64,000 nucleotides of DNA from contig JAHCAG010000018.1 of assembly GCA_019635015.1 (NCBI GenBank), positions 1 to 64,000 on the forward strand. Direction: 5' to 3'. This document shows positions 7,332-16,382 of the stretch, piece after piece. The translations under genes and the position numbers were made by a program. Below the pieces are notes generated by a model. That model did not search any database, was not told the origin of the DNA, and saw nothing but the letters and a program-made list of their open reading frames with translations. Within the stretch, counting starts at the first letter, position 1; each line of letters starts with the position of its first letter. Origin of the DNA: Burkholderiales bacterium (lineage in GTDB: Bacteria > Pseudomonadota > Gammaproteobacteria > Burkholderiales > SG8-41).

Positions 7332-9359
7332 ATGATCGTCGCCACCGCAGGCCATATCGACCACGGCAAGACGCTGCTGGTCAAAACCCTTACCGGCACC
7401 GACACCGACCGGCTGCCGGAGGAGAAAGCGCGCGGCATTTCCATCGACCTCGGTTTCGCCTACCTGCCGCTGCCGCAGGGCGGGCTGATCGGTTTCGTCG
7501 ATGTCCCCGGCCACGAACGTTTCATCCGCAACATGCTGGCCGGCGTCTCCGGCATCGACTACGCGCTGCTGATCGTCGCCGCCGATGACGGCGTGATGCC
7601 GCAGACCGTCGAACACCTGCAGATCCTCGACCTGCTGCGCATTCCGCACGGTGCGGTGGCCATCACCAAGACTGACCGCGTCGATGCGGCGCGTATCGAG
7701 GAGGTGCGCGCCCAGGTGCAGGCGCTGCTGGCGCCGACACTGCTCGCGCAGGCGCCGCTGCTGCCGGTATCGGCGGTCAGCGGCAGCGGCATCGGCGAAC
7801 TGAAGGACCTGCTGCTGCGCGAAGCGGCCGCCCGTGGCCAGCGCAGCGCAGCCGGCCAGCACCTGCGTTACGCCATCGACCGCGCCTTCAGCATTGCCGG
7901 CAGCGGCACCGTGGTCACCGGCACCGTGTTCAACGGCTTCGTCAGAACCGGCGACCGGCTGCTCATTTCCCCCGCGGGCCGCGAAGTCCGCGTGCGCGGC
8001 ATCCAGATCCACGGCAAGGCCGCCGAACAGGCGCAGGCCGGCGAACGCTGCGCGTTGAACCTCACCGGCACCGACATCGAATCGGTGCGCCGCGGCGACT
8101 GGGTGATGGCCGAGGCCATCCACCGTCCGACACAACGCCTTGATGTGCGCCTGTCCGTGCTGCCCGGCGAAAGCCGGCCGCTGAAGCACTGGACGCCGGT
8201 GCACCTGCATCTCGCCACCGCCGACGTCACCGCACGCGTATCGCTGCGCCGCGGCGAAGCCCTGCCGCCCGGCGGCAACGGCATCGCCCAGCTGCTGCTC
8301 GACGAACCGGTGTCGGCGCTGCATGGCGACCGCTTCATCCTGCGCGACCAGTCGGCGATGCGCACCCTCGGCGGCGGCCTGGTCATCGATCCGCTGCCGC
8401 CGGCCTCGCGCCGCAGCAAGGCGCGCACGGCGACACTGGCCGCACTCGAGTCCGCCGACCACCAGGCCGCGCTCGCGGCACTCGCCGCCGACGCCAGGCG
8501 CCCGGTGGATCTCGGTCATTTCGAAGCGGCATTCAATCTGCTGCCCGAAGTCGCGGCCGCGGCCTGCGCCGCCGCCGGGCTGGTGGCGCTGGGCAAAGAC
8601 AGGCGCGTCGGCGTCACCGCGGCAAGAATCCGGGCGCTCGAAGACGCGATCAACGCAAAAATAGAGGCCTTCCACAAGGCACAGCCGCAGGCGCCGGGCA
8701 TCGAATCCGAAACGCTGCGCGGCGAACTCGCACCGGAACTGGATGCCGATGCCTTCGGCCAGCTGCTGCGCACGCTCGCTGATGCGAAACGCGTCGAAAT
8801 CCACAGCTCGCTGCTGCGCAAACCCGGCCATGACACCACGGCCAACAGCGCCGACACCCAGCTGTGGGAAACCGTGCAGCCGGCACTGGCCGCCACCGGT
8901 TTCAACCCGCCGACGCTGCGCGAGCTGGCGCCCCAGCTGAAACTGAAGGACGCGATCCTCAAGGATTTCCTCTACCGCCAGATGAAGGCCGGCAACGTCT
9001 ACCGCGTCGGCAACGACCGCTTCTACCTGAAAACAACGATGGCGGTGCTCGCCGCCACCGCGAAAGCGGTCGCGGAAAAGCAGCCCAACGGGCTGTTCAC
9101 CGCCGCGCAGTACCGCGACGCCACCGGCATCGGCCGCACCCTGGCGATCGAAATCCTCGAAACGCTCGACGGCCTCGCCATCACCCAGCGCATCGGCGAC
9201 GCGCGCAAGACACGCAAGGATTTTGTGCCCATCCTCGGCGCCGCCGACCCCGCAGCGCCTCCCCCGCCGGGAACCGCGGCAAAAACGCAGGCGCAGCCGC
9301 AGAAACCGGCGGCTGGAAAACCGCAGCAACGCCCCCCGTTCCGCAACAAACGTTACTGA
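7332..9359 (+). CDS. selB: Selenocysteine-specific elongation factor SelB
   Basis: 675 residues. SelB brings Sec-tRNA(Sec) to the ribosome at UGA codons followed by a SECIS. The N-terminal GTPase has GHIDHGKT (7-14), DVPGHERF and TKTD; EF-Tu-like beta-barrels follow, then the winged-helix C-terminal half that binds the SECIS hairpin. The last about 40 residues are a Pro/Ala/Gln/Lys-rich tail ending FRNKRY, longer and more basic than I would expect, possibly adding RNA contacts. It lies between selA and a TrxR-like gene in one apparent operon. Confidence 0.98.
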   Translation: MIVATAGHIDHGKTLLVKTLTGTDTDRLPEEKARGISIDLGFAYLPLPQGGLIGFVDVPGHERFIRNMLAGVSGIDYALLIVAADDGVMPQTVEHLQILDLLRIPHGAVAITKTDRVDAARIEEVRAQVQALLAPTLLAQAPLLPVSAVSGSGIGELKDLLLREAAARGQRSAAGQHLRYAIDRAFSIAGSGTVVTGTVFNGFVRTGDRLLISPAGREVRVRGIQIHGKAAEQAQAGERCALNLTGTDIESVRRGDWVMAEAIHRPTQRLDVRLSVLPGESRPLKHWTPVHLHLATADVTARVSLRRGEALPPGGNGIAQLLLDEPVSALHGDRFILRDQSAMRTLGGGLVIDPLPPASRRSKARTATLAALESADHQAALAALAADARRPVDLGHFEAAFNLLPEVAAAACAAAGLVALGKDRRVGVTAARIRALEDAINAKIEAFHKAQPQAPGIESETLRGELAPELDADAFGQLLRTLADAKRVEIHSSLLRKPGHDTTANSADTQLWETVQPALAATGFNPPTLRELAPQLKLKDAILKDFLYRQMKAGNVYRVGNDRFYLKTTMAVLAATAKAVAEKQPNGLFTAAQYRDATGIGRTLAIEILETLDGLAITQRIGDARKTRKDFVPILGAADPAAPPPPGTAAKTQAQPQKPAAGKPQQRPPFRNKRY

Positions 9360-9374
9360 AAGCGAAAGTCGACC

Positions 9375-10280
9375 ATGTCCCAATCCTTTGACGTCATCAT
9401 CATCGGCGAAGGCGTCGCCGGGCTCACCGCCGCCGGCCTGCTCGCCAAAAAAGGCTTCCGCACCGCCAGCTTCGAACAGCAGCTCTTCGGCGGCCTGATC
9501 CTCAACATCAATGAACTTGATCCCGCGCCCGCCGGCGGCGAGGCGGGCGGCGCCGCCTTCGCGTCCGAAATGACCGGCGCCAATGCCGACGCCGGCGTCA
9601 CCAGCCTCCCGGAGGAGGTCACCGCCCTGTCACCGGCCGACGGCGGCTACACGGTCGCCACGGCGACAGGCAGCTACCACGCGCGCCAGGTCATCGTCGC
9701 CAGCGGCGCAAAACTGAAGGCGCTGGGTGTTCCCGGCGAGGCCGAATTCGAAGGCCGCGGCGTGTCGAAATGCGCCGACTGCGACGGCCCGATGTTCCAG
9801 AACGAAACCGTGGCCGTGATCGGCGGCGGCGACTCGGCACTGCAGGAGGCCCAGGTGCTGACCCATTACTGCGGCAAGGTGCTGCTGATCCACCGCGGCA
9901 ATGCCTTCCGCGCGCAGCCGCATTTCATCGACCAGGTCAAAAACAATCCGAAAATCGAAGTCCGCTTCGGAAGCACCGTCGAAGCCGTACTCGGCGGGCA
10001 GATGGTCGAAAAAATCCGCGTCAACACCGGCAGCGGCAGCGAAGAAATCGCGGTCGCCGGCATCTTCGCCTACATCGGCCTCGAACCCAATGCGGCGTTT
10101 GTGCCCGAAGCCGTCCAGCGCGACGCGACCGGCCGCCTGATCACCGGCGACACACTGGAAACCGCCCTGCCCGGCCTCTGGGCAGTGGGCGCCGTGCGCA
10201 GCGGCTGCGGTGGCAGCCTCGAAGATGCGATGCAGGACGCCAAGCACGCGGCGGAAGCCGTGGCGGCGCGCCTGCAGTAA
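9375..10280 (+). CDS. Thioredoxin-reductase-like FAD/NAD(P)H oxidoreductase
   Basis: 301 residues. FAD motif IIGEGVAGLTAAG at 9-21, redox pair CADC at 133-136 (thioredoxin reductases usually have CATC), NAD(P)-binding VIGGGDSALQEA, and the C-terminal FAD motif GLWAVGAVRSG, where an Asp is typical before the cofactor loop. It begins 15 bp after selB, so it is likely co-expressed with the Sec machinery. This makes it a candidate electron donor for the UxxC glutaredoxin or for selenite reduction, which is inference from position. It converges on the DUF1415 gene with six bases between stops. Confidence 0.88.
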   Translation: MSQSFDVIIIGEGVAGLTAAGLLAKKGFRTASFEQQLFGGLILNINELDPAPAGGEAGGAAFASEMTGANADAGVTSLPEEVTALSPADGGYTVATATGSYHARQVIVASGAKLKALGVPGEAEFEGRGVSKCADCDGPMFQNETVAVIGGGDSALQEAQVLTHYCGKVLLIHRGNAFRAQPHFIDQVKNNPKIEVRFGSTVEAVLGGQMVEKIRVNTGSGSEEIAVAGIFAYIGLEPNAAFVPEAVQRDATGRLITGDTLETALPGLWAVGAVRSGCGGSLEDAMQDAKHAAEAVAARLQ

Positions 10281-10286
10281 GGGCGG

Positions 10287-10847
10287 CTATTTTCCCGGAG
10301 GCCGGCCGACGTTGAGCCGGTCCCAGCCCTCGTGCCCGAGACGCCGCAGCGTCTCGATGTTGTCGCGATAGATGCGTTCGGTGTCCGGATGTGACTCGAC
10401 CGCGCGCTCGACGCTGGATTCGCGCAGCAGGTGCAGGGTCGGGTGGGGCGAGCGGTTGGTGAAGTTGGTGATGTCACCGGCTTCCGTTTCCGCAAACTGG
10501 TACTGCGGATGGAAACTCGCCACCTGCAGCACGCCTTCGTAACCGAGATCCCCGACCAGCGCATCGGCGAGCTCCAGAAAATCGTTGTAATCGAGAAAGT
10601 CACCGAGCACCTGCGGATGGATCAGCAGGGTGGTCTCGAGCGCTGCTTCGTCCGCCGCCGCCAGCCGCTGCAGTTCCTCCGCCAGGTCCTCCAGCAGCGC
10701 CTCCGGCGTCCTCGCCCGGCTCACCGCGCAGCGCAGGCGCCCGCCGGCGTATACTGCGCGCGCGAAAGGACAGAGGTTGAGGCCGATCACGGCCTTCACC
10801 AGCCAGTCCTGCGTTGCAGCGATCACTTCGTCATCCGATTCCTGCAT
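10287..10847 (-). CDS. DUF1415 family protein
   Basis: 186 residues, start at 10847 chosen because AAAGGAAGGA stands just upstream and the conserved region follows at once. The motif GLNLCPFA near residue 21 and NRSPHPTLHLLRE are typical of DUF1415, a conserved uncharacterised cytoplasmic family. It is divergent from the YaeQ gene with 37 bp between the starts. Confidence 0.88.
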   Translation of the reverse strand: MQESDDEVIAATQDWLVKAVIGLNLCPFARAVYAGGRLRCAVSRARTPEALLEDLAEELQRLAAADEAALETTLLIHPQVLGDFLDYNDFLELADALVGDLGYEGVLQVASFHPQYQFAETEAGDITNFTNRSPHPTLHLLRESSVERAVESHPDTERIYRDNIETLRRLGHEGWDRLNVGRPPGK

Positions 10848-10884
10848 CTGTCCTTCCTTTTCAACGCAGTACGGTAACCAGTTC

Positions 10885-11427
10885 ATGGCACTCAGCGCAA
10901 CCATCTTCAAGGCCGAACTCACGATCAGCGACATGGATCGCGGCCATTACGCGACCCATGCGCTGGTGCTGGCGCGCCACCCCTCCGAAACCGATGAACG
11001 CATGATGGTGCGGCTGCTGGCCTTCGCGCTGAACGCCGGCGAGGCGCTCGTTTTCGGCAAGGGCCTCAGCGACGAGGACGAACCCGCGCTGTGGCAGAAA
11101 GACCTCACCGGCGCGATCCAGCTGTGGATCGACGTCGGCCTGCCCGACGAGAAATCCGTGCGCCGCGCCTGCGGCCGTTCCGGCCAGGTGATGGTCTACG
11201 CTTACGGCCGCGGCGCGGAACGCTGGTGGCAGGACGTTCAGTCCGGACTCGCGCGCCCGGACAACCTCGCGGTCATCGACCTGCCGCAGGACGGCACCCA
11301 GGCACTCGCCGCTCTGGCGCAGCGCACGATGCAGCTGCAGTGCACGGTGCAGGACGGCACCGCCTGGCTCACCGACGGCGCGCGCACGGTGGAGATCGCG
11401 CCGGTCGTGCTCAGGGCTGCGCGATAA
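10885..11427 (+). CDS. YaeQ family protein
   Basis: 180 residues beginning MALSATIFKAELTISDMDRG, the typical YaeQ start. YaeQ proteins have a PD-(D/E)XK nuclease-like fold and unknown physiological role; E. coli YaeQ was once linked to suppression of RfaH loss. Conserved pieces here include HPSETDERMMVRLLAFAL, GLSDEDEPALWQKDLTG and WIDVGLPDE. The ATG at 10885 is preceded by a weak ribosome site. Confidence 0.9.
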   Translation: MALSATIFKAELTISDMDRGHYATHALVLARHPSETDERMMVRLLAFALNAGEALVFGKGLSDEDEPALWQKDLTGAIQLWIDVGLPDEKSVRRACGRSGQVMVYAYGRGAERWWQDVQSGLARPDNLAVIDLPQDGTQALAALAQRTMQLQCTVQDGTAWLTDGARTVEIAPVVLRAAR

Positions 11428-11436
11428 GTCCGGGGC

Positions 11437-12954
11437 TCAGGCGGCCCCTGATTTCGCCGCAATGCGCGACGGCAGGGACTTCAGCCGGGACACCACCAGC
11501 GGCGCCAGCACGGCAATCACGATCATCACCAGCAGGATGATGCAGATCGGGCTGCCGACAAAGATCTTCGGGTTGGCACCGGAAATGGTCATGGCCTGGC
11601 GGAAAGACTGCTCCATGATGCCGCCCAGCACCAGCGCCAGGATCAGCGGCGGCGCCGGGATCTCCAGGCGCCGGAACATGTAACCCACGGCACCAAAGAA
11701 GATCAGCGCGTAGAGGCTGACGGTGCTGCCGCCGACCGAGTAAATGCCGACCGAAGCAATGCCGAGAATGACCGCCAGCAGCACGCCGGGCGGGGCGTAG
11801 AGCATTTTCGCGAACAGCGGAATCATCGGCAGGTTGAGCACCAGCAGCATGATGTTGCCGATGTACATGCTGTTGATCAGGCCCCACACCAGGTTGGGAT
11901 TGTTCTGGAACAGCATGGGCCCGGGCTGGATGCCGTACATGATGAAGGCGCCGAGCAGCACCGCGGTGACACCGGAGCCGGGCACGCCGAGTGTCAGCAG
12001 CGGCACGAAAGCGCCGCAGGTCGAACCGTTGTTGGCGGCCTCCGGCGCCGCGACACCCTCCACCGCCCCGGTGCCGAATTTCTCCGGATGTTTCGACAGT
12101 TTCTGCTCGGTGGCATAGGCGAGGATGGTGGCGATCGTGCCGCCGGCCCCGGGCAACACACCCACGGCGAAACCGATCAGGCCGCCCCGGGTGATCGGCC
12201 CCACCGAGCGGCTCCACTCCTCCTTGGTGAACCACAGCTTGCCCTTGATCGGAATCGGCTTCAGCGTGCCCTCGAACCATTTTTCAACGTTGCGCAGGCA
12301 TTCCCCCACCGCGAAAAGCCCGACGATCACCACCAGCAGGCCGACGCCGTCGAGGAACTCGGGAACGCCCATCGTGAACCGGGCCTGCCCGCTTTGCAGA
12401 TCGATGCCGATGGTGGCAATCATCAGCCCGAACACGGCCGACATCGCGCCTTTTGCCGGGGATTTGCCGGTCAGCGCGCTGACTGCAGTCAGGGAAAACA
12501 GCATCAGCATGAAATATTCAGCCGGACCGAAGCGCAACGCAAAGGTCGCAAACGGAACGGCAAGCAGCGACAGGATGATGATGCCCATGGTGCCGGCAAT
12601 GAAACTGGCAATCGCCGCAATGGCGAGGGCCGCCCCGCCACGGCCGCTCTTCGCCAGCGGATAACCGTCCACGGTGGTCATCGCCGCGGATGCCGTGCCC
12701 GGCGTGTTGATCAGGATCGCCGAGGCGGTGTTGCCGTACATGGCGCCGTAATAAATGCCGGCGAGCATGATCAGTGCCGACACCGGCTCCATGCCGAAAG
12801 TCACCGGCAGCAGCAGGGCAATCCCGGCCGCCGGCCCGATGCCGGGCAGCATGCCGATCACGGTGCCCATGATCGCACCGAGAAACACGAAAAACAGGTT
12901 CATCGGCTGCGCGGCAACCGCGAAGCCCCCCAATATGGCGTTCAGCGTCTCCAT
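11437..12954 (-). CDS. tctA: Tripartite tricarboxylate transporter, large permease TctA
   Basis: 505 residues with about ten to twelve hydrophobic segments. The family signature GMLPGIGPAAGIALLLPVTF occurs near residues 34-53 and repeats as VGVLPGAGGTIATILA around 265, reflecting the internal duplication of TctA. With TctB it forms the membrane part of a secondary carboxylate importer that receives substrate from a periplasmic TctC. It follows tctB by 22 bp. The expected tctC is absent next door; the accessory island begins just where it would be. Confidence 0.95.
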   Translation of the reverse strand: METLNAILGGFAVAAQPMNLFFVFLGAIMGTVIGMLPGIGPAAGIALLLPVTFGMEPVSALIMLAGIYYGAMYGNTASAILINTPGTASAAMTTVDGYPLAKSGRGGAALAIAAIASFIAGTMGIIILSLLAVPFATFALRFGPAEYFMLMLFSLTAVSALTGKSPAKGAMSAVFGLMIATIGIDLQSGQARFTMGVPEFLDGVGLLVVIVGLFAVGECLRNVEKWFEGTLKPIPIKGKLWFTKEEWSRSVGPITRGGLIGFAVGVLPGAGGTIATILAYATEQKLSKHPEKFGTGAVEGVAAPEAANNGSTCGAFVPLLTLGVPGSGVTAVLLGAFIMYGIQPGPMLFQNNPNLVWGLINSMYIGNIMLLVLNLPMIPLFAKMLYAPPGVLLAVILGIASVGIYSVGGSTVSLYALIFFGAVGYMFRRLEIPAPPLILALVLGGIMEQSFRQAMTISGANPKIFVGSPICIILLVMIVIAVLAPLVVSRLKSLPSRIAAKSGAA

Positions 12955-12976
12955 TGGCCGGTCGTCCCTTGCGCGC

Positions 12977-13438
12977 TCAGAAAGGCAACACGCCGCGAGG
13001 CAGCGAAATGCCGAGGATCTCGGTGAAAGCGAGATACACGCCCACCGGGAAACCCAGGTACACGACGGCGTTCATAATCCAGCGGCCGCGGTTGAAATAG
13101 CCGGTAAGGCCGGCGAGGAAAATCGCGCAGGACAGCAGGAAACCGAGGCGCTCGATCAGGAAATAGAACACGAACATCCACACCATCACCGCAATTACGG
13201 CCAGCGCGTGATGCTGTGCAGGGGGTTGGGCAAGGCCCGGGGTGGCGTCGGCCGGCCGCTTGCGCAGGGTTTCGACGATCAGCCAGAGGGCAGTGACACA
13301 TCCGAGCCCGCCAACCAGGAAAGGAAAAGCCTTGGGCCCGAGCGGGTCGCCGATGTCCAGCGACGGCAGCCGGGATGTTGCAACCAGATAAACTGCGGAC
13401 AGTGCGAGCACGAATCCGGCAAGCCAGCGATCAGCCAC
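12977..13438 (-). CDS. tctB: Tripartite tricarboxylate transporter, small permease TctB
   Basis: 153 residues with four hydrophobic segments, as usual for TctB. The chosen start is the GTG at 13438 (reads ADRWLAGFVLALS after it) because AGGAGG lies seven bases upstream; an ATG at 13501 would add a non-conserved leader that overlaps this ribosome site. Contains GPKAFPFLVGGLG, a conserved TctB block. Co-transcribed with tctA. Confidence 0.88.
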   Translation of the reverse strand: MADRWLAGFVLALSAVYLVATSRLPSLDIGDPLGPKAFPFLVGGLGCVTALWLIVETLRKRPADATPGLAQPPAQHHALAVIAVMVWMFVFYFLIERLGFLLSCAIFLAGLTGYFNRGRWIMNAVVYLGFPVGVYLAFTEILGISLPRGVLPF

Positions 13439-13685
13439 GATCACTCCTCCTATTTGAGTGTTATTTTTGATTTCAAACCACAAAACTAACAACGACGGCA
13501 CAGCCTAACACCTTCAATTGACATCCGGGTACCCCCTTTAAGAATAATGTCGCTCAATTTCCTGAACCGAGGCTTGCAGGAACTTGTAGGCTAGCCTAGT
13601 CTGACCGAACAACGGTAGTAAAATCGAAACCATAAGCCCCCCCCCGGGCAATCCTCCCGATTTTTAGCATCGACCAGAAATGGGG
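13439..13685. other. Non-coding junction between tctB and the island
   Basis: No gene seen. It includes the 12-bp palindrome TAGGCTAGCCTA around 13588-13599; nine of its bases, GCTAGCCTA, recur at 13860-13868 on the far side of an IS fragment. Confidence 0.4.
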
Positions 13686-13862
13686 TTAAGAAGCGAGTTT
13701 CAATGTCTGCATGTGCATGATGCCGCCCAGCGCCATATTCGACAGCCCGTTATTGTATGTCCATAACCAGCGGGCGAGGCCTGCACCCAATCCATCGAAT
13801 CGAACAGATACCCCCCGAGCCAGTCGTAACGCACGGTGTGATTGTAGCGTTCGATATAAGCT
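13686..13862 (-). pseudogene. IS3-family transposase (orfB) C-terminal fragment
   Basis: The minus strand reads YIERYNHTVRYDWLGGYLFDS and then, after one frameshift, LWTYNNGLSNMALGGIM and a stop at 13686-13688. These are the last residues of an IS3-family DDE transposase, beginning at the catalytic Glu. Everything upstream is missing and the frame is broken, so it is a dead remnant. Confidence 0.75.
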
Positions 13863-13901
13863 AGCCTAACTGGTTTTTTGCGCCAAGTTCATTGACGCAC
13901 C

Positions 13902-14305
13902 TTACTGCATAGTCACCGCCTGTTCCAAGGCGTGTGGTTTCGGGTTGATCACTGCAGGGGCCCGCGGCCGACCCAGAGAACTGTGTGGCCAGACGGTGTT
14001 GTATTCCTTCCGCCACCGCTCGGGACTTAGAAGTTTCAACTCGGTGGCATCTTTCAGAGTGGCCTTCTCGAAGGACAGATCGGCCACAATGCGTTTGAGC
14101 CGCTGGTTCTCCCGCTCCAACTCCTTCAGCCGGCGGGCCTGATCACCCTTCAGGCCGCCATACTCCTTGCGCCAGCAGTAGTAGGTGACATCCGTGATGC
14201 CGGCCTCTTTGCAGGCCTGGTGGATCGACTTGTCTTCGCCCACCAGCACGTCAATTGCCGCAATTTTGCGACCGCCTGCTCGGGGCTATATTGCTTGTTC
14301 GCCAT
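13902..14305 (-). pseudogene. IS3-family orfA remnant joined to the end of orfB
   Basis: Starts MANKQYSPEQAVAKLRQ, then a one-base loss shifts frame before VLVGEDKSIHQACKEAGITD, the helix-turn-helix of an IS3-type OrfA, and a leucine-zipper stretch. After ATLKDA the frame jumps straight to LLSPERWRKEYNTVWPHSSL, which belongs to the C-terminus of OrfB, so most of orfB was deleted. It is a different element from the intact one at 19805. Confidence 0.75.
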
Positions 14306-14399
14306 CTATCGACTCCTTCATCCAAGTTGAAAAATACAACATTCAACTAGGCACAGAAAAAGCCAGTCAGGTCAAAAGACCGGATGCCCTCAAATCAAT

Positions 14400-15338
14400 T
14401 CAATCCGACACTTTCGCATACTTCCCCGATAATTGAGGTGTTTGCCCCTCGAGCCCTTTTTGCTGACGTTGCAACCGAGTTTCCCGAGCCCATTTCCGCT
14501 TCAAGGGGTCTCTTATATTAATTCTAAGCCGCCCCAACCCCTCTGTTTCCAACTCAACCGTATCTCCATCTTGGAAGGGATTTAAACCTCGATGATTCGT
14601 TCCCATTGCCAAAATATCGCCAGGTTCAAGAGTGTGTATTGAAGTCACCCACTCAATGCATCGCGGAATGTTGTGCGCCATGTCGCTAGTGCTATAGTCT
14701 TGCATTAAGTCCCCGTTTACCCACAGCTTTACCTGCAGTTGATGTGGATTTTCAATTTCGTCCGCAGTAACTAAATAGGGGCCAATTGGTGCAAACGTAT
14801 CACGTGACTTCATCTGAAAAAAAGTATTCCCCGTAGGCAAAAGGCCTCGAGCAGAACCATCAATAAAATTCAGGTATCCAAACACATAATCCATCGCATC
14901 CTTAGCTTGCACTTTCGACGCACGCCTCCCGATCACAAGTGCTAGCTCAGCCTCGCCCTCGAATATTGTCGCGGGAACGTCAGGCAATTCCATCGTATCT
15001 TCTTGTCCAATAATGGCGCTTGGGGACTTGTGAAAAGCATTAATTGGAGCCGGCTCCTTACGCGTGCCATCCTCCATATAATTCACTGCCATGCAATCGA
15101 TATTACGAGGCCCCGGCAAAGGAGGGCGAATTTTTACATTTGCCAATGAGACGCCTTTTTCGTTTCTAGCAGCCAACTCAAGCTGATTTTTATATTTTTT
15201 AAAATCAACAATCAAAGTTTTAACTAGATCATGCGGGTCACCATTAGAAGAACTACCAAGGATAATTTTAGTAACATCAACCACCTTGTCACCCTGCAAC
15301 ACCCCTAGTTTAAAATCGTCAAAGAATAAGATTTTCAT
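14400..15338 (-). CDS. Fumarylacetoacetate hydrolase (FAH) family protein
   Basis: 312 residues. FAH enzymes cleave or decarboxylate beta-keto acids at a divalent metal. The metal motif appears as FEGEAELALVIGR near residues 125-137, with NYMEDGTRKEPAPINAFHKSPSA before it and GYLNFIDGSARGLL after. It is the last gene of a five-gene minus-strand set and starts 20 bp after a TctC gene. Codon use is clearly AT-richer than the flanking chromosome. Substrate unknown; the neighbours suggest a sugar-acid or aromatic-derived keto acid. Confidence 0.9.
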   Translation of the reverse strand: MKILFFDDFKLGVLQGDKVVDVTKIILGSSSNGDPHDLVKTLIVDFKKYKNQLELAARNEKGVSLANVKIRPPLPGPRNIDCMAVNYMEDGTRKEPAPINAFHKSPSAIIGQEDTMELPDVPATIFEGEAELALVIGRRASKVQAKDAMDYVFGYLNFIDGSARGLLPTGNTFFQMKSRDTFAPIGPYLVTADEIENPHQLQVKLWVNGDLMQDYSTSDMAHNIPRCIEWVTSIHTLEPGDILAMGTNHRGLNPFQDGDTVELETEGLGRLRINIRDPLKRKWARETRLQRQQKGLEGQTPQLSGKYAKVSD

Positions 15339-15358
15339 GAGACTACCTTTTGTTTTGG

Positions 15359-16342
15359 TTATTTCTTTAGACCGACATCTGTAAGCAATGAAGAAAGTAT
15401 TTCATATTGCTCATCTAGGTAACGGCTCATTTCACTACTACGCATGAAAGTATCGTTCCAAAGGTTATTTTCAAGTTCCTCTTGCCATTGCTTAGATTGA
15501 CTAACTTTGTAGAGTAACTGTTCCCAGAAAGCTATTTGCTCAGTGGAAAGCCCTTTTGGCGCAACAAGATTTCTCCAGAGCGCCATCACAGCATCTATAT
15601 TTTGCTCCCGCCATGTGGGGACATCTTTCAAAGGTCCTCCTAGCCGCTTTGGTGCTGCGACTCCTATTACTTTCATTTTTCCATCTAAGATAGGCCCTAA
15701 GGCATTGGAGGCCGCATTAGAGGCGACATCAATATGACCTCCCAGGACAGCTGATGTGGTTTCACCAGCCCCCTTGAAGACCACAGTCCTCATCTTTCTT
15801 ACGTCTCCGCCAAGAGCTTTGACAATCATGGCAGCCGCCAAATGATTGCCCCCTCCCAACGCGCAACAAAATCCAAAACTTATGGAATCTGACGATTTTT
15901 TTAACTGATTTATAAATACCCGAGAGTCACGAATTGGAGAACTTGCAACAACAATCGCCGAAATGTAATCACTAAACATATTCGCAACAGGAGTAAGGTC
16001 ACGATGCGTAAGCTTACTTCGACCAACTATATGATTTGCAAGTAACGCAGTAGAACTCACCATCAACGTGTGGCCGTCACCAGGTCGACTTGTCAAGTAA
16101 GTTAATGCAACATTGCCCCCACCACCAGACCGATTCACAATTGTAACCGGCACATCCAAGAGTTTTTCTTCTCTCGATATTTTTTCAATTAGCCGCATCG
16201 TCTTATCAAAGCCACCACCTGGAGCTGATGGAACCACAAATTCGATGGGGCGCTCGGGCTTCCATGCGTGCGCTTTGCCGAAGCCAATAATTAAAAGCAA
16301 AACAATAAAGCCACAAATAAAAAATGACCTTTCCGCTCTCAT
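15359..16342 (-). CDS. Bug/TctC-type periplasmic solute-binding protein (island copy 1)
   Basis: 327 residues with a signal peptide (hydrophobic residues 7-22, cleavage near KAHA). The mature start WKPERPIEFVVPSAPGGGFD is the Bug hallmark where the loop before GG contacts a carboxylate. It ends two-domain TctC style with EQYEILSSLLTDVGL. Lies 40 bp downstream of a paralogue and 20 bp upstream of the FAH gene. It might serve TctAB at 11.4-13.4 kb, since that pair lacks its own receptor. Confidence 0.92.
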   Translation of the reverse strand: MRAERSFFICGFIVLLLIIGFGKAHAWKPERPIEFVVPSAPGGGFDKTMRLIEKISREEKLLDVPVTIVNRSGGGGNVALTYLTSRPGDGHTLMVSSTALLANHIVGRSKLTHRDLTPVANMFSDYISAIVVASSPIRDSRVFINQLKKSSDSISFGFCCALGGGNHLAAAMIVKALGGDVRKMRTVVFKGAGETTSAVLGGHIDVASNAASNALGPILDGKMKVIGVAAPKRLGGPLKDVPTWREQNIDAVMALWRNLVAPKGLSTEQIAFWEQLLYKVSQSKQWQEELENNLWNDTFMRSSEMSRYLDEQYEILSSLLTDVGLKK

Positions 16343-16382
16343 AAAAATCTCCTCGAAAAAATATAAATATAATTATTGTTAA

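Noticed and set aside
7326..9383. 685-residue open frame on the minus strand opposite selB
   Set aside because: It is a shadow of a GC-rich gene: composition rich in Arg, Gly, Ala and Gln, with no recognisable domain, while the plus strand encodes clear SelB.
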